DNA of 19,165 bases. It comes from Intestinibacter sp034113885 (GTDB lineage Bacteria; Bacillota; Clostridia; Peptostreptococcales; Peptostreptococcaceae). Below are positions 6,860 to 14,443 of the stretch, in pieces. A model generated the notes under the pieces. The model searched no databases and was not told the origin of the DNA. It worked only from the letters and a program-made list of their open reading frames with translations. Each line of letters opens with the position of its first letter. Position 1 is the stretch's first letter. Made by a program: the position numbers and the translations under genes. The stretch spans positions 1-19,165 of the forward strand of contig NZ_JAXEWM010000105.1 of assembly GCF_034113885.1 (NCBI RefSeq), read 5' to 3'.

Positions 6860-7498
6860 ATGAAAAATTACGACGCTTATATTTTTGATTTTGACTATAC
6901 GCTAGCAGATGCGACAAATCCAATTGTCGAGAGCTTCAACCATGCATTCGACAAATTAAATCTAAAAAGAGCTTCATACGACGATATCGTAAACACTATA
7001 GGAATTCCTCTAGGAGAAGCCTACACACTTTTGACAGGGGACAAAAGCGAGGAAAGCATAAGTTTATTTAAAAAATACCAAAAAGAAAGATCTGATCAAA
7101 TCACAGTCAAGGAGACCGTATTTATCGGAGAAGCAAAAAAAGTTCTACAAACTCTAAAATCAAACGACAAAAAAATCGGAATAGTTTCATCAAGATGGGG
7201 TCAAAGAATCAACGACATATTAGTAAACCTAGATGCAAGAAATCTTGTAGACATAATAATAGGCACAGAACATGTCGAAAAATACAAACCAAATCCAGAA
7301 GGCCTATTTAAAATTATGGATATGATGGACGCAAAAAACGCATTATACATAGGAGACAGCTACATCGACGCCGAAACTGCGCAAAATGCCAAAGTAGACT
7401 TCGTAGGCGTTACAACAGGAACTACATCTAGAGAAAAATTGGAGAACTATCCAAATGTGGCTGTACTAGATGATATAGCTGGCCTTTTAGAGATATAA
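6860..7498 (+). CDS. HAD-superfamily hydrolase (phosphoglycolate-phosphatase/PpaX-like)
   Basis: A 212-residue HAD subfamily IA phosphatase. Motif I is FDFDYTLAD with nucleophile Asp10 and acid Asp12; a helical cap follows (about 15-85). Motif II is the serine in IVSSRWG, motif III the lysine in EKYKPNPEG, and motif IV the acidic pair in YIGDSYIDAETA. All catalytic residues are present. Substrates of this group include phosphoglycolate, pyrophosphate and sugar phosphates, and cannot be read from the sequence. ATG follows AAGGAGA. It is the second gene after the DUF1648 protein. No hairpin terminator was found after it. Confidence 0.88.
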   Translation: MKNYDAYIFDFDYTLADATNPIVESFNHAFDKLNLKRASYDDIVNTIGIPLGEAYTLLTGDKSEESISLFKKYQKERSDQITVKETVFIGEAKKVLQTLKSNDKKIGIVSSRWGQRINDILVNLDARNLVDIIIGTEHVEKYKPNPEGLFKIMDMMDAKNALYIGDSYIDAETAQNAKVDFVGVTTGTTSREKLENYPNVAVLDDIAGLLEI

Positions 7499-7555
7499 CC
7501 ATATAGTGGGGTGAATGTATGTAAAAATTTTCTTATATAAAAATATCAATTCTGC

Positions 7556-7561
7556 TATAAT
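7556..7561 (+). promoter_or_regulatory. Possible -10 box for the cytidylate-kinase-like gene
   Basis: TATAAT 36 bases before the start codon. The -35 candidate (TTATAT, 7533-7538) is weak, so only the -10 is proposed. Confidence 0.35.
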
Positions 7562-7596
7562 TATAGTATAGATAGTTATAGAAAGGGGTAATAGCT

Positions 7597-8208
7597 ATGA
7601 ATAAAAATTTAATCATAACAATAAGTAGAGAGTACGGTAGCGGTGGAGGAGAAATAGGCAGAAAATTAGCCAAAGCTCTAAACATACCTTGCTACGATAA
7701 AGAGTTACTTACAATAGCAGCAAAAGAAAGTGGTTATTGCCAAGAATTTTTTGAAAAATACGATGAAAAGCCTATAAAATCATTGAGTTATTTTTCATAC
7801 GACCAAACAAGCTCTTCACTACCTTTAGGGCATCAATTATTCTTGAAACAATTTAACATAATTCAAGATTTGGCCTCAAAGGAATCTTGCATATTTGTAG
7901 GTAGAGCAGCTAATTATGCATTGAGGGACAAATTTGATTCTATCGACATATTTATACATGCCGATTTCGAGACTAGAAGACAAAGAGCTATAGAAGAACA
8001 CGGCATAGAAGAAAAGAAAAGTGCCAAGACAGTCAAGAAAATAGACAAAGAAAGAACATCCTTCTACAATTTCTACACAAGTATGAAATGGGGAGATGCT
8101 AGAGATTTCGACCTTTGTATAAATACTAGCAAGATAAGTATAGACGAAGCTGTGGAAATAATTTTAGAAGCAGTGAAAAGACACTATAAACAAGAAGCTG
8201 ACAAATAA
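7597..8208 (+). CDS. Cytidylate-kinase-like protein
   Basis: 203 residues, a P-loop kinase of the cytidylate kinase-like family. The N-terminal signature is ITISREYGSGGGEIGRKLA; the usual GGRE is GGGE here. This group lacks the classical Walker-A lysine placement of true CMP kinases. Other family marks are FVGRAANYAL, an arginine-rich lid region (ETRRQRAIEEHG), YNFYTSMKWGD and the closing DLCINTSKI. The family is widespread in clostridia and its substrate is not established; true Cmk is normally encoded elsewhere. ATG follows GAAAGGGG. Monocistronic by the look of it, ending in a strong terminator. Confidence 0.88.
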   Translation: MNKNLIITISREYGSGGGEIGRKLAKALNIPCYDKELLTIAAKESGYCQEFFEKYDEKPIKSLSYFSYDQTSSSLPLGHQLFLKQFNIIQDLASKESCIFVGRAANYALRDKFDSIDIFIHADFETRRQRAIEEHGIEEKKSAKTVKKIDKERTSFYNFYTSMKWGDARDFDLCINTSKISIDEAVEIILEAVKRHYKQEADK

Positions 8209-8218
8209 ATAATACAAA

Positions 8219-8255
8219 AGCCTTCTCTGATAAATTACCAGAGGAGGCTGTTTTT
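8219..8255. terminator. Terminator between convergent genes
   Basis: AGCCTTCTCTG (8219-8229) pairs with CAGAGGAGGCT (8239-8249), one G-U pair, and is followed by GTTTTT on the plus strand. On the minus strand the hairpin is followed by TTTTGTATTATT and starts directly after the nitrilase-family gene, so it probably serves both. Confidence 0.88.
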
Positions 8256-8257
8256 AA

Positions 8258-9073
8258 TTAAAAGTACATTTCAGGTCTATGTAAAGTTATATAAGGTCTA
8301 TTCTTTCTGCTTTCTTTGCATTTATTTAAATCTATATCGACAGTTATCAGCTGTTCCTTGTCGTCTGACTTAAATACAAGGTTTCCATCGCAGTCGATCA
8401 CAAGGGATTCTCCAGCAAAGTCCATATTTCCCTCTTTGCCGACACGATTACACATAGCTATAAACACGTTATTGTGGTAAGCCTGAACTCTAAGCTCCCA
8501 TTCGAACATCTCAAGTGGCTCGTCCTTTGTATTAGCAGTAGGTATTATAACCAGCTCTGCACCCTTTAAGGCACAAGTTCTAACACTTTCAGGTAAGTGT
8601 CTGTCAAAGCATATAACTATTCCGACCTTACCAAAAGGCGTATCAAAAACCATAAATCCATCTTCAGAAGGAGTATAATAGTATTTTTCATAAAAATTCT
8701 TGGCATTTAGAATATGAACCATCTTAGAAAGTCCATCTAGCTCGCCCTTAGAATTTATCATAAGCGACATATCGTATCTCTTTCCATCCTGTTCAATATA
8801 TAGATTAGGAGATAGATACATACCACAATCTTTGCAAAGCTCCTTCATCTTACAAATCCTCTTATCATCCAAAGTTAGACAAAAATCGTCTATTTCCTTA
8901 CCTAGGCAGTTTTTCAAATCCTTTTCTTCATACTGTGGGAAGAAAGGAGTCCATTGAATCTCAGGGAAAAACAATAAATCACTGCCCTTAGCCTTCTTCA
9001 TAAAATCCAATGTCTTTTGATAATTACTATTCATATCCAGATTCATTGAAACCTGAGCCATCGCCAATTTCAT
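8258..9073 (-). CDS. Carbon-nitrogen hydrolase (nitrilase superfamily amidase)
   Basis: 271 residues, the normal size of the family. The catalytic triad is visible: Glu38 in FFPEIQW, Lys117 in LSKMVHI, and Cys155 in VGIVICFDRHLPE. These enzymes cleave amides or carbamoyl groups through a cysteine thioester. Branches include N-carbamoylputrescine amidase, omega-amidase and N-carbamoyl amino acid hydrolases; I cannot choose among them. Start ATG 9073 has AGGAGGCT at the right distance. The gene is divergent from the 5-oxoproline operon across 189 bases, so the two may share control. An amidase acting on a glutamine- or glutamate-derived amide would fit the neighbours, but this is only a suggestion. 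Confidence 0.88.
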   Translation of the reverse strand: MKLAMAQVSMNLDMNSNYQKTLDFMKKAKGSDLLFFPEIQWTPFFPQYEEKDLKNCLGKEIDDFCLTLDDKRICKMKELCKDCGMYLSPNLYIEQDGKRYDMSLMINSKGELDGLSKMVHILNAKNFYEKYYYTPSEDGFMVFDTPFGKVGIVICFDRHLPESVRTCALKGAELVIIPTANTKDEPLEMFEWELRVQAYHNNVFIAMCNRVGKEGNMDFAGESLVIDCDGNLVFKSDDKEQLITVDIDLNKCKESRKNRPYITLHRPEMYF

Positions 9074-9114
9074 ATCATATAGCCTCCTTTTTATTATAAA
9101 CTAGCTTTAACAAC

Positions 9115-9120
9115 ATTATA
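9115..9120 (-). promoter_or_regulatory. Likely -10 box of the nitrilase-family gene
   Basis: TATAAT on the minus strand 42 bases before the start codon. A TTGTAA lies upstream but with a 19-base spacer, so the -35 is uncertain. Confidence 0.45.
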
Positions 9121-9152
9121 CATCATTTCACAACAAAAATTACAAAACACAA

Positions 9153-9179
9153 ATGCAAGAATTAAACCAAAACTTGCAT
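9153..9179. promoter_or_regulatory. Inverted repeat overlapping the -35 box of the pxp promoter
   Basis: ATGCAAG (9153-9159) and CTTGCAT (9173-9179) are perfect inverted copies with centres 20 bases apart, about two helical turns. The right half is itself the -35 hexamer of the pxp operon promoter. A dimeric repressor or activator bound here could switch the operon and perhaps the divergent nitrilase gene. No regulator gene for it lies next to the operon. Confidence 0.5.
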
Positions 9180-9202
9180 ATTAATGAAAAATTGGCTATA
9201 AT
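9174..9202 (+). promoter_or_regulatory. Promoter of the 5-oxoproline operon
   Basis: TTGCAT (9174-9179), exactly 17 bases, then TATAAT (9197-9202). Transcription would start near 9209, giving a leader of about 54 bases before the first gene. Confidence 0.7.
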
Positions 9203-9262
9203 CTTCTTTATAGGATAAAAAATATATGAAAAATAAATTATATAAATTAGGGGGGTGAATTC

Positions 9263-9982
9263 TTGAAATATTTGATTGCAGGGGATTCAGCACTAATAAT
9301 TGAATTTGGAAACGATATAAGTACTGAAACAAACAACAAAATAAGGGTTTTCAACGATTTAATAAAATCGGCTAAAATACAAGGGATCACAGAGACAGTT
9401 CCTACTTTTAGATCTCTTTTAATTTACTACGACCCTTCAAAGATATATTTTGACGAATTAAAGTCGAAAATTGAAAAGCTAAGTAAAAATTTAGATTCTA
9501 AATCAGAGACCAAAAAAAGAATAATAGAAATACCAGTCTGCTACGGTGGCTCTTTTGGAGAGGATTTAGAATTTGTAGCAGAGCACGCAAAATTGACTAC
9601 AAGAGAAGTAATACAAATACATACATCTAGGGAATATTTAATTTACATGCTAGGATTTTTACCGGGGTTTGCCTATCTAGGGGGGCTTGACAGCAGACTA
9701 TTCACTCCTAGACTTAAAAATCCGAGAACTAGAATCGACGCTGGCTCTGTAGGCATAGGTGGTGAACAAACTGGAATATACCCACTAGCATCTCCAGGTG
9801 GATGGAGACTTATTGGAACTACTCCAGTGAAGCCATATGATGCAAATAGAGAGGAGCCAATTTTATATAAAGCAGGCGACTACATAAAATTTGTAGAAAT
9901 AAGTCAATCTGATTTTTACGAGATAAAAAATCTAGTAGATAAAAATTTATACCATTGTAACGTAATAGAGAGGGGGCTTTAA
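9263..9982 (+). CDS. pxpB: 5-oxoprolinase subunit PxpB (KipI, carboxyltransferase C/D-domain family)
   Basis: 239 residues, the usual length. It is the small subunit of the bacterial ATP-dependent 5-oxoprolinase, which opens L-pyroglutamate to L-glutamate. Family motifs are clear: GFLPGFAYL (131-139), the AGSVGIGGEQTGIYP stretch (160-174) and SPGGWRLIG (177-185). The same fold forms half of the carboxyltransferase part of urea carboxylase and was first known in Bacillus as KipI, an inhibitor of a sporulation kinase. Start is TTG 9263 behind the strong site GGGGGGTGA; no ATG or GTG lies in frame nearby. First gene of a seven-gene operon, only two bases before pxpC, so translation of the pair is probably coupled. 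The biotin proteins two genes downstream bear on its mechanism. Confidence 0.95.
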   Translation: MKYLIAGDSALIIEFGNDISTETNNKIRVFNDLIKSAKIQGITETVPTFRSLLIYYDPSKIYFDELKSKIEKLSKNLDSKSETKKRIIEIPVCYGGSFGEDLEFVAEHAKLTTREVIQIHTSREYLIYMLGFLPGFAYLGGLDSRLFTPRLKNPRTRIDAGSVGIGGEQTGIYPLASPGGWRLIGTTPVKPYDANREEPILYKAGDYIKFVEISQSDFYEIKNLVDKNLYHCNVIERGL

Positions 9983-9984
9983 AA

Positions 9985-11016
9985 TTGGGAATAATAATTC
10001 GAAAAAGTGGATTATATACGACTATTCAGGATTATGGTAGAGTAGGATACCAAGAATTCGGCTTCTCTGTATGTGGTGCAATGGACAAAAGATCTCTCAA
10101 AATCGCAAATATACTAGTCGGCAACCCAGTCGACGAGGCAGTAATAGAGATGACCTTAGTAGGTCCTACTATAGAATTTACAGAGACTAATATTATAGCT
10201 ATAACTGGCGGCAACCTAAGACCAAAGCTAAACGGTCAAAAGGTTCACACATACCAAGCTCTACTTATAAAGGCTGGAGATGTGCTGTCATTTGAATATG
10301 CAAAAAGCGGCTGCAGAGCGTACATAGCATTTGCAGGAGGGCTTAAAGTCCCAAAAGTCATGGGAAGTAAGTCGACATATGTAAGATGTGGAATAGGAGG
10401 ATACAAGGGTAGAAATCTACAAGCAGGCGACTACATTAAGTTTGAATCGCCAAAGGACTATCTTCCGTATTTTTTATCTAGAAAAATAAACTACATGCAC
10501 AAAAACGAGTCAGAGGTAACATTGAGAGTCATAAGAGGACCTCAGGATACAGCATTTACGGAAAATGGCTTAAAAACGTTTTTCTCTAGCCCATATAAGG
10601 TTACTAATGAAAATGACAGAATGGGCTGTAGACTAGACGGTCCAGTCATAGAGCACAAATCCTCTGCAGATATAATCTCAGACGGTATAGCTCTAGGCTC
10701 AATACAGGTGCCTTCACACGGTAAGCCTATAATCATGATGACAGATAGACAGACGACAGGTGGCTACACAAAAATTGCAACCGTAATAAGCGTAGATATA
10801 CCAAAGCTTGCACAGAGAAAGGCTGGAGATACTATCTATTTTAAGGAAATTTCTTTAAAAGAAGCACAAGATCTCTACAAAGAAGAAAAATTACTTTATA
10901 AAGCAATTACAAAAAACATACACAAGCCATGTATGGAGGTCTTAGAGCCTAGAAGTGCATCTAGAAGAATTGAAATTCTTTTAGAAAAAGACAACAATCC
11001 ATTTCAACAAAAATAA
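9985..11016 (+). CDS. pxpC: 5-oxoprolinase subunit PxpC (KipA, carboxyltransferase A/B-domain family)
   Basis: 343 residues, the large partner of PxpB. The signature at residues 8-34 reads as the family's PGLxTTIQDxGRxGY-x-GxxxxGAMD pattern, with Ser8 in place of the common proline; further marks are ITGG, KSGCRAYIAFAGG, RVIRGPQD and TDRQTTGGY. It forms with PxpB the complex that activates 5-oxoproline for ring opening by PxpA. Start TTG 9985 lies two bases after the pxpB stop, with GAGGGGG inside the end of pxpB as ribosome binding site; a second TTG start in a row is notable. The gap to accB is 22 bases. The C-terminal 50 residues are Lys-rich and variable. Confidence 0.95.
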   Translation: MGIIIRKSGLYTTIQDYGRVGYQEFGFSVCGAMDKRSLKIANILVGNPVDEAVIEMTLVGPTIEFTETNIIAITGGNLRPKLNGQKVHTYQALLIKAGDVLSFEYAKSGCRAYIAFAGGLKVPKVMGSKSTYVRCGIGGYKGRNLQAGDYIKFESPKDYLPYFLSRKINYMHKNESEVTLRVIRGPQDTAFTENGLKTFFSSPYKVTNENDRMGCRLDGPVIEHKSSADIISDGIALGSIQVPSHGKPIIMMTDRQTTGGYTKIATVISVDIPKLAQRKAGDTIYFKEISLKEAQDLYKEEKLLYKAITKNIHKPCMEVLEPRSASRRIEILLEKDNNPFQQK

Positions 11017-11038
11017 TAGGGTAAATTAGGAGGATAAC

Positions 11039-11455
11039 ATGGAATACGAAAAAATTTTAGAATTAATAAAAATAATGGAGGATTCATCTTTAACTACTTT
11101 TTCTTACAAAGAAGGAGATAGTGAGATTTTACTAAAAAAAGAAGTAACAGCTGTAAAACAAGTAGAAGCAGCACCTGCAAAGGTTAAGGAAGCTACAGAG
11201 CCTGCAGGAGATGGAGTTGAATACATAAAGGCTGAGCTTATAGGAACATTCTATGAAGCTCCATCACCACAAGCAAAAGCATTCGTATCAGTAGGCGACA
11301 AAATAACAAAAGGTCAAGTCGTAGGAATAATAGAAGCTATGAAAATGATGAATGAAGTAGTCAGCGAATACGAGGGAACAGTAGAAGCTATCCTAGTTGA
11401 AAATGAACAAATGATAGAATACGGTCAACCTTTATTCAAAATAAAAACAGTATAG
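11039..11455 (+). CDS. accB: Biotin carboxyl carrier protein
   Basis: 138 residues. The N-terminal 45 residues are the conserved helical/strand segment typical of AccB (KILELIKIMEDSSLTTFSY), then an Ala/Pro/Lys linker (about 46-60), then the biotinyl domain. The biotin-accepting lysine is Lys102 in EAMKMMNEV. Biotin is attached here and swings between biotin carboxylase and a carboxyltransferase. In fatty acid synthesis the partner would be AccAD, but no accA or accD is in this operon; the nearest carboxyltransferase-type subunits are PxpB and PxpC directly upstream. Start ATG has AGGAGGATAAC upstream. Eleven bases separate it from accC. Confidence 0.95.
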   Translation: MEYEKILELIKIMEDSSLTTFSYKEGDSEILLKKEVTAVKQVEAAPAKVKEATEPAGDGVEYIKAELIGTFYEAPSPQAKAFVSVGDKITKGQVVGIIEAMKMMNEVVSEYEGTVEAILVENEQMIEYGQPLFKIKTV

Positions 11456-11466
11456 GAGAGTTTAAA

Positions 11467-12807
11467 ATGTTTAACAAAATATTAATAGCAAATAGGGGTG
11501 AAATTGCTATAAGAATCATCAGAACATGTAAATCTCTAGGCATCAAGACAGTAGCAGTTTACTCTGAAATAGATAAAAATGCTCTCCATACTAAGCTAGC
11601 CGACGAGAGCATATGCATAGGACCTGCTAAATCAAAGGACAGCTATTTGAACATGAACCGCATCATAACAGCAGCTCAGCTTACAAATGCAGACGCTATA
11701 CATCCAGGATTTGGATTTTTATCAGAAAACAGCAAGTTCGTGGATTTATGCAAGGAAAACAACATAACATTTATAGGACCAAGCAGTGAAGTAATAGATT
11801 TGATGGGAAATAAATCAAACGCCAAAAACACAATGATAAAGGCAGGAGTCCCAGTAGTACCTGGAACAGAAGATCCAGTGTACGACGCAGAGGTAGGTAA
11901 GAAATTAGCCGATGAAATGGGATATCCAGTAATAGTAAAGGCATCCTCAGGTGGCGGCGGTAAAGGAATGAGAATAATAGAAAATTCGACTGAATTTATC
12001 GAGGGCTTCAACGTAGCACAAGGAGAATCTGTAAACGCCTTTGCAGACAATACAATGTACATAGAAAAATACATCAGAAACCCAAGACACATAGAGGTAC
12101 AAATTTTAGCAGACAAATACGGAAACGTAGTCCACCTAGGAGAAAGAGACTGCTCAATCCAAAGACTACACCAAAAGATGATAGAGGAATCTCCTTCACC
12201 AGCTATAGGTGACGAGCTAAGAAAAGTGCTAGGTGAAACAGCAGTAAAAGCAGCAAAGGCCGCTCACTACGAAAACGCAGGCACAGTAGAATTTCTACTA
12301 GATGAAAACGGCGACTACTACTTCATAGAAATGAACACTAGAATACAAGTAGAACACCCTGTCACAGAAATGGTAACAGGAATAGATTTAATAAAACAAC
12401 AAATTTTAATCGCAGCAGGGCAAAAATTAGTCTACACACAAGACGACATCCAAATAAAAGGACATGCCATCGAATGTAGAATAAACGCCGAAAATACACT
12501 TAAAAACTTCATGCCAGCACCTGGTAAAATAAACGCAGTACATTTTCCAGGAGGCTTCGATGTAAGAGTCGACACAGCACTTTACGCTGGATACGTGCTT
12601 CCAGCTACTTACGATTCTATGATAGCCAAGGTAATCGTACATGGAAGCAACAGAAAAGAAGCGATTGAAAAAATGAAGGTAGCTCTAGATGAGCTTGTAA
12701 TAAGTGGAGTTGAGACAAACGCCAACTTCCAATATTCAATAATGAATAACCCAACATATGTAAACGGTGAAGCCACAACAGGATTTATAAAGGATTTGTT
12801 ATCTTAA
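11467..12807 (+). CDS. accC: Biotin carboxylase
   Basis: 446 residues, the standard length of the single-domain enzyme. N-terminal ILIANRGEIAIRIIRT, the ATP-grasp glycine loop SSGGGGKGMR (Ser161-Arg169), RDCSIQR near 227, and MNTRIQVEHPVTE at 289-301, where Arg292 and Glu296 fall at the same numbers as the catalytic residues of the Escherichia coli enzyme. It uses ATP and bicarbonate to carboxylate biotin on AccB. All active-site residues seem intact. Placement between pxpBC and the DUF1445/pxpA pair suggests it serves this pathway rather than (or besides) malonyl-CoA synthesis. Whether the genome has a second acc set cannot be judged from this window. Confidence 0.96.
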   Translation: MFNKILIANRGEIAIRIIRTCKSLGIKTVAVYSEIDKNALHTKLADESICIGPAKSKDSYLNMNRIITAAQLTNADAIHPGFGFLSENSKFVDLCKENNITFIGPSSEVIDLMGNKSNAKNTMIKAGVPVVPGTEDPVYDAEVGKKLADEMGYPVIVKASSGGGGKGMRIIENSTEFIEGFNVAQGESVNAFADNTMYIEKYIRNPRHIEVQILADKYGNVVHLGERDCSIQRLHQKMIEESPSPAIGDELRKVLGETAVKAAKAAHYENAGTVEFLLDENGDYYFIEMNTRIQVEHPVTEMVTGIDLIKQQILIAAGQKLVYTQDDIQIKGHAIECRINAENTLKNFMPAPGKINAVHFPGGFDVRVDTALYAGYVLPATYDSMIAKVIVHGSNRKEAIEKMKVALDELVISGVETNANFQYSIMNNPTYVNGEATTGFIKDLLS

Positions 12808-12822
12808 AAGGGGGAATTATAA

Positions 12823-13608
12823 ATGGATTTAGTAAACGCATCACCAAGTGAAGTTAGAAAACTTATAAGAGAAGGAAAAATAGTAAAACCAACATCTGGA
12901 ATGTGTGCAGGATACGCACAAGCCAACTTAGTAGTACTTCCAAAGGATTTAGCCTACGATTTCTTATTATTCGCTCAAAGAAATCCAAAGCCATGTCCAA
13001 TACTAGAAGTCAGCGATGTAGGAAGCAGAACACTAAAGAAAATAGCAAAGGACTGCGATATAGCTAAGGACATCCCAAAATACAGAATCTACAAAAAAGG
13101 CGAGCTTGTAGGAGAATATACAGACGTATCAGAATTCTGGCAAGACGACTTTGTAAGCTTCTTAATAGGATGTAGCTTCTCATTCGAATCAGAAATGATA
13201 GAAGCAGGCATAGAAATCAGACATATAACAGAAGACTGCAACGTTCCAATGTATATGACAAATATAGAATGTGAAAGCGCAGGAATCTTCAACGGTAAAA
13301 TGGTCGTAAGTATGAGACCAATCAAGCCAGACCAAGTAGTCAAGGCAGTTACAGTAACAGAAACTATGCCTAAGGTCCACGGAACACCAATCCACATAGG
13401 CGACCCTTCAGTAATAGGCATCAAGGACATAAACAAACCAGAATTCGGTGACGCCGTAACAATCAACGAAGGCGAAGTTCCAGTATTCTGGCCATGTGGA
13501 GTAACACCACAATCTGTAATAATGAACGTTAAGCCTGACATAGTTATAACTCACTCACCAGGTCACATGCTTATTACAGACGTTAAAAACGTAGAATTAA
13601 AATACTAA
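12823..13608 (+). CDS. DUF1445 / UPF0317 putative hydro-lyase (D-glutamate cyclase family, YcsI-like)
   Basis: 261 residues with the full-length DUF1445 fold. Conserved blocks: SGMCAGYAQANLVVLP near residues 26-41, FLIGCSFSFE, MVVSMRP, VHGTPIHIGDP, PVFWPCGVTPQ and SPGHMLITD at the C-terminus. Proteins of this family are often called putative hydro-lyases; the family also includes the mitochondrial D-glutamate cyclase, which interconverts D-glutamate and 5-oxo-D-proline, and the Bacillus homologue YcsI lies in the kip/pxp operon. A D-glutamate cyclase or a related lactam/hydration step is therefore a sensible hypothesis here. Bacterial single-domain members lack the extra C-terminal domain of the mitochondrial protein, so activity is not assured. 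Start ATG has GGGGGAA upstream; 15 bases after accC, 11 before pxpA. Confidence 0.9.
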   Translation: MDLVNASPSEVRKLIREGKIVKPTSGMCAGYAQANLVVLPKDLAYDFLLFAQRNPKPCPILEVSDVGSRTLKKIAKDCDIAKDIPKYRIYKKGELVGEYTDVSEFWQDDFVSFLIGCSFSFESEMIEAGIEIRHITEDCNVPMYMTNIECESAGIFNGKMVVSMRPIKPDQVVKAVTVTETMPKVHGTPIHIGDPSVIGIKDINKPEFGDAVTINEGEVPVFWPCGVTPQSVIMNVKPDIVITHSPGHMLITDVKNVELKY

Positions 13609-13619
13609 GAGGTGAAAAT

Positions 13620-14387
13620 ATGCTTAAGGTAGATTTAAACTGTGATTTAGGGGAAAGCTTCGGCAGATATAAGCTGGGCTTGGACGAAGAAATAATTCAA
13701 CTTATTTCCTCAGCAAACGTAGCATGTGGATTTCACGCATCAGATCCAGTAGTCATGCAAAAAACTATAAAAATGGCTAAAAAAAGCGACATTCAAGTAG
13801 GAGCTCACCCAGGATTTTTAGACCTTATGGGATTTGGTAGAAGAAATATGGACATATCTACTGAAGAAGCAAAGGCCTACGTAAAATACCAGCTAGGAGC
13901 CCTATACGCCTTCTGCAAAAGCGAAGGGATGGAAATCCAACACGTAAAACCACATGGAGCCCTTTACAACATGGCAGGCAAAAATTACGACCTAGCAAAG
14001 GCTATATGTGAAGCTATATACGAATTTGACAAAAACATAATACTTCTAGGACTTTCAGGCAGCCAATTGATAAAAGCAGGTGAAGACACTGGCCTTAGAG
14101 TTGCTAGAGAAGTATTTGCAGATAGAGCATACGAGGACGACGGTTCACTAAGAGCTAGAAGCAAGGAAGGTGCCGTCATAACAGACGAAAATATCGCCAT
14201 AGACAGAGTCATTAAAATGGTCAAAGAAAACAAAGTGACATCTTACTCTGGCAAGGAAATAGAAATATACGCAGATTCAATATGTGTCCACGGGGATGGA
14301 GTTAAAGCATTAGAATTTGTCAAAAAAATTAGAGAGAGACTGATATCAGAGGGTATCGAAATACTACCTCTTAAAGAGATAGTTTAA
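13620..14387 (+). CDS. pxpA: 5-oxoprolinase subunit PxpA (LamB/YcsF family)
   Basis: 255 residues, the family's usual size. It shows the metal- and substrate-binding blocks of LamB/YcsF proteins: DLNCDLGESFG (5-15), VACGFHASDP (34-43), VGAHPGFLD, GFGRR, HVKPHGALYN, EVFADRAYEDDGSL and SICVHGDG. In the PxpABC complex this is the hydrolytic subunit that completes ring opening of 5-oxoproline. ATG 13620 follows AGAGGTG. It lies sixth in the operon, after the biotin genes and the DUF1445 gene; in Bacillus the homologue ycsF is also a neighbour of the NRAMP-like ycsG and of ycsI, so the grouping is conserved but rearranged. Fifty-six bases separate it from the transporter gene. Confidence 0.95.
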   Translation: MLKVDLNCDLGESFGRYKLGLDEEIIQLISSANVACGFHASDPVVMQKTIKMAKKSDIQVGAHPGFLDLMGFGRRNMDISTEEAKAYVKYQLGALYAFCKSEGMEIQHVKPHGALYNMAGKNYDLAKAICEAIYEFDKNIILLGLSGSQLIKAGEDTGLRVAREVFADRAYEDDGSLRARSKEGAVITDENIAIDRVIKMVKENKVTSYSGKEIEIYADSICVHGDGVKALEFVKKIRERLISEGIEILPLKEIV

Positions 14388-14410
14388 GATAAAATTATAA
14401 AATATAAAAC

Positions 14411-14434
14411 TTAAAAGGGGTTTTAAAAAGGAGG
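14411..14434 (+). promoter_or_regulatory. Small hairpin and strong ribosome binding site before the NRAMP-like gene
   Basis: TTAAAA-gggg-TTTTAA (14411-14426) is a perfect short inverted repeat directly before GGAGG (14430-14434), nine bases ahead of ATG 14444. This is the longest gap inside the operon. The AT-only stem is weak, so it may be a processing site, a mild attenuator, or chance. Confidence 0.3.
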
Positions 14435-14443
14435 AATCATATT

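Noticed and set aside
11676..12116. 146-codon minus-strand ORF inside accC, and similar long ORFs antisense to the DUF1445, pxpA and NRAMP-like genes
   Set aside because: The plus-strand genes have clear family motifs across the same bases; the antisense frames have no ribosome binding sites and show composition mirrored from the real codons.
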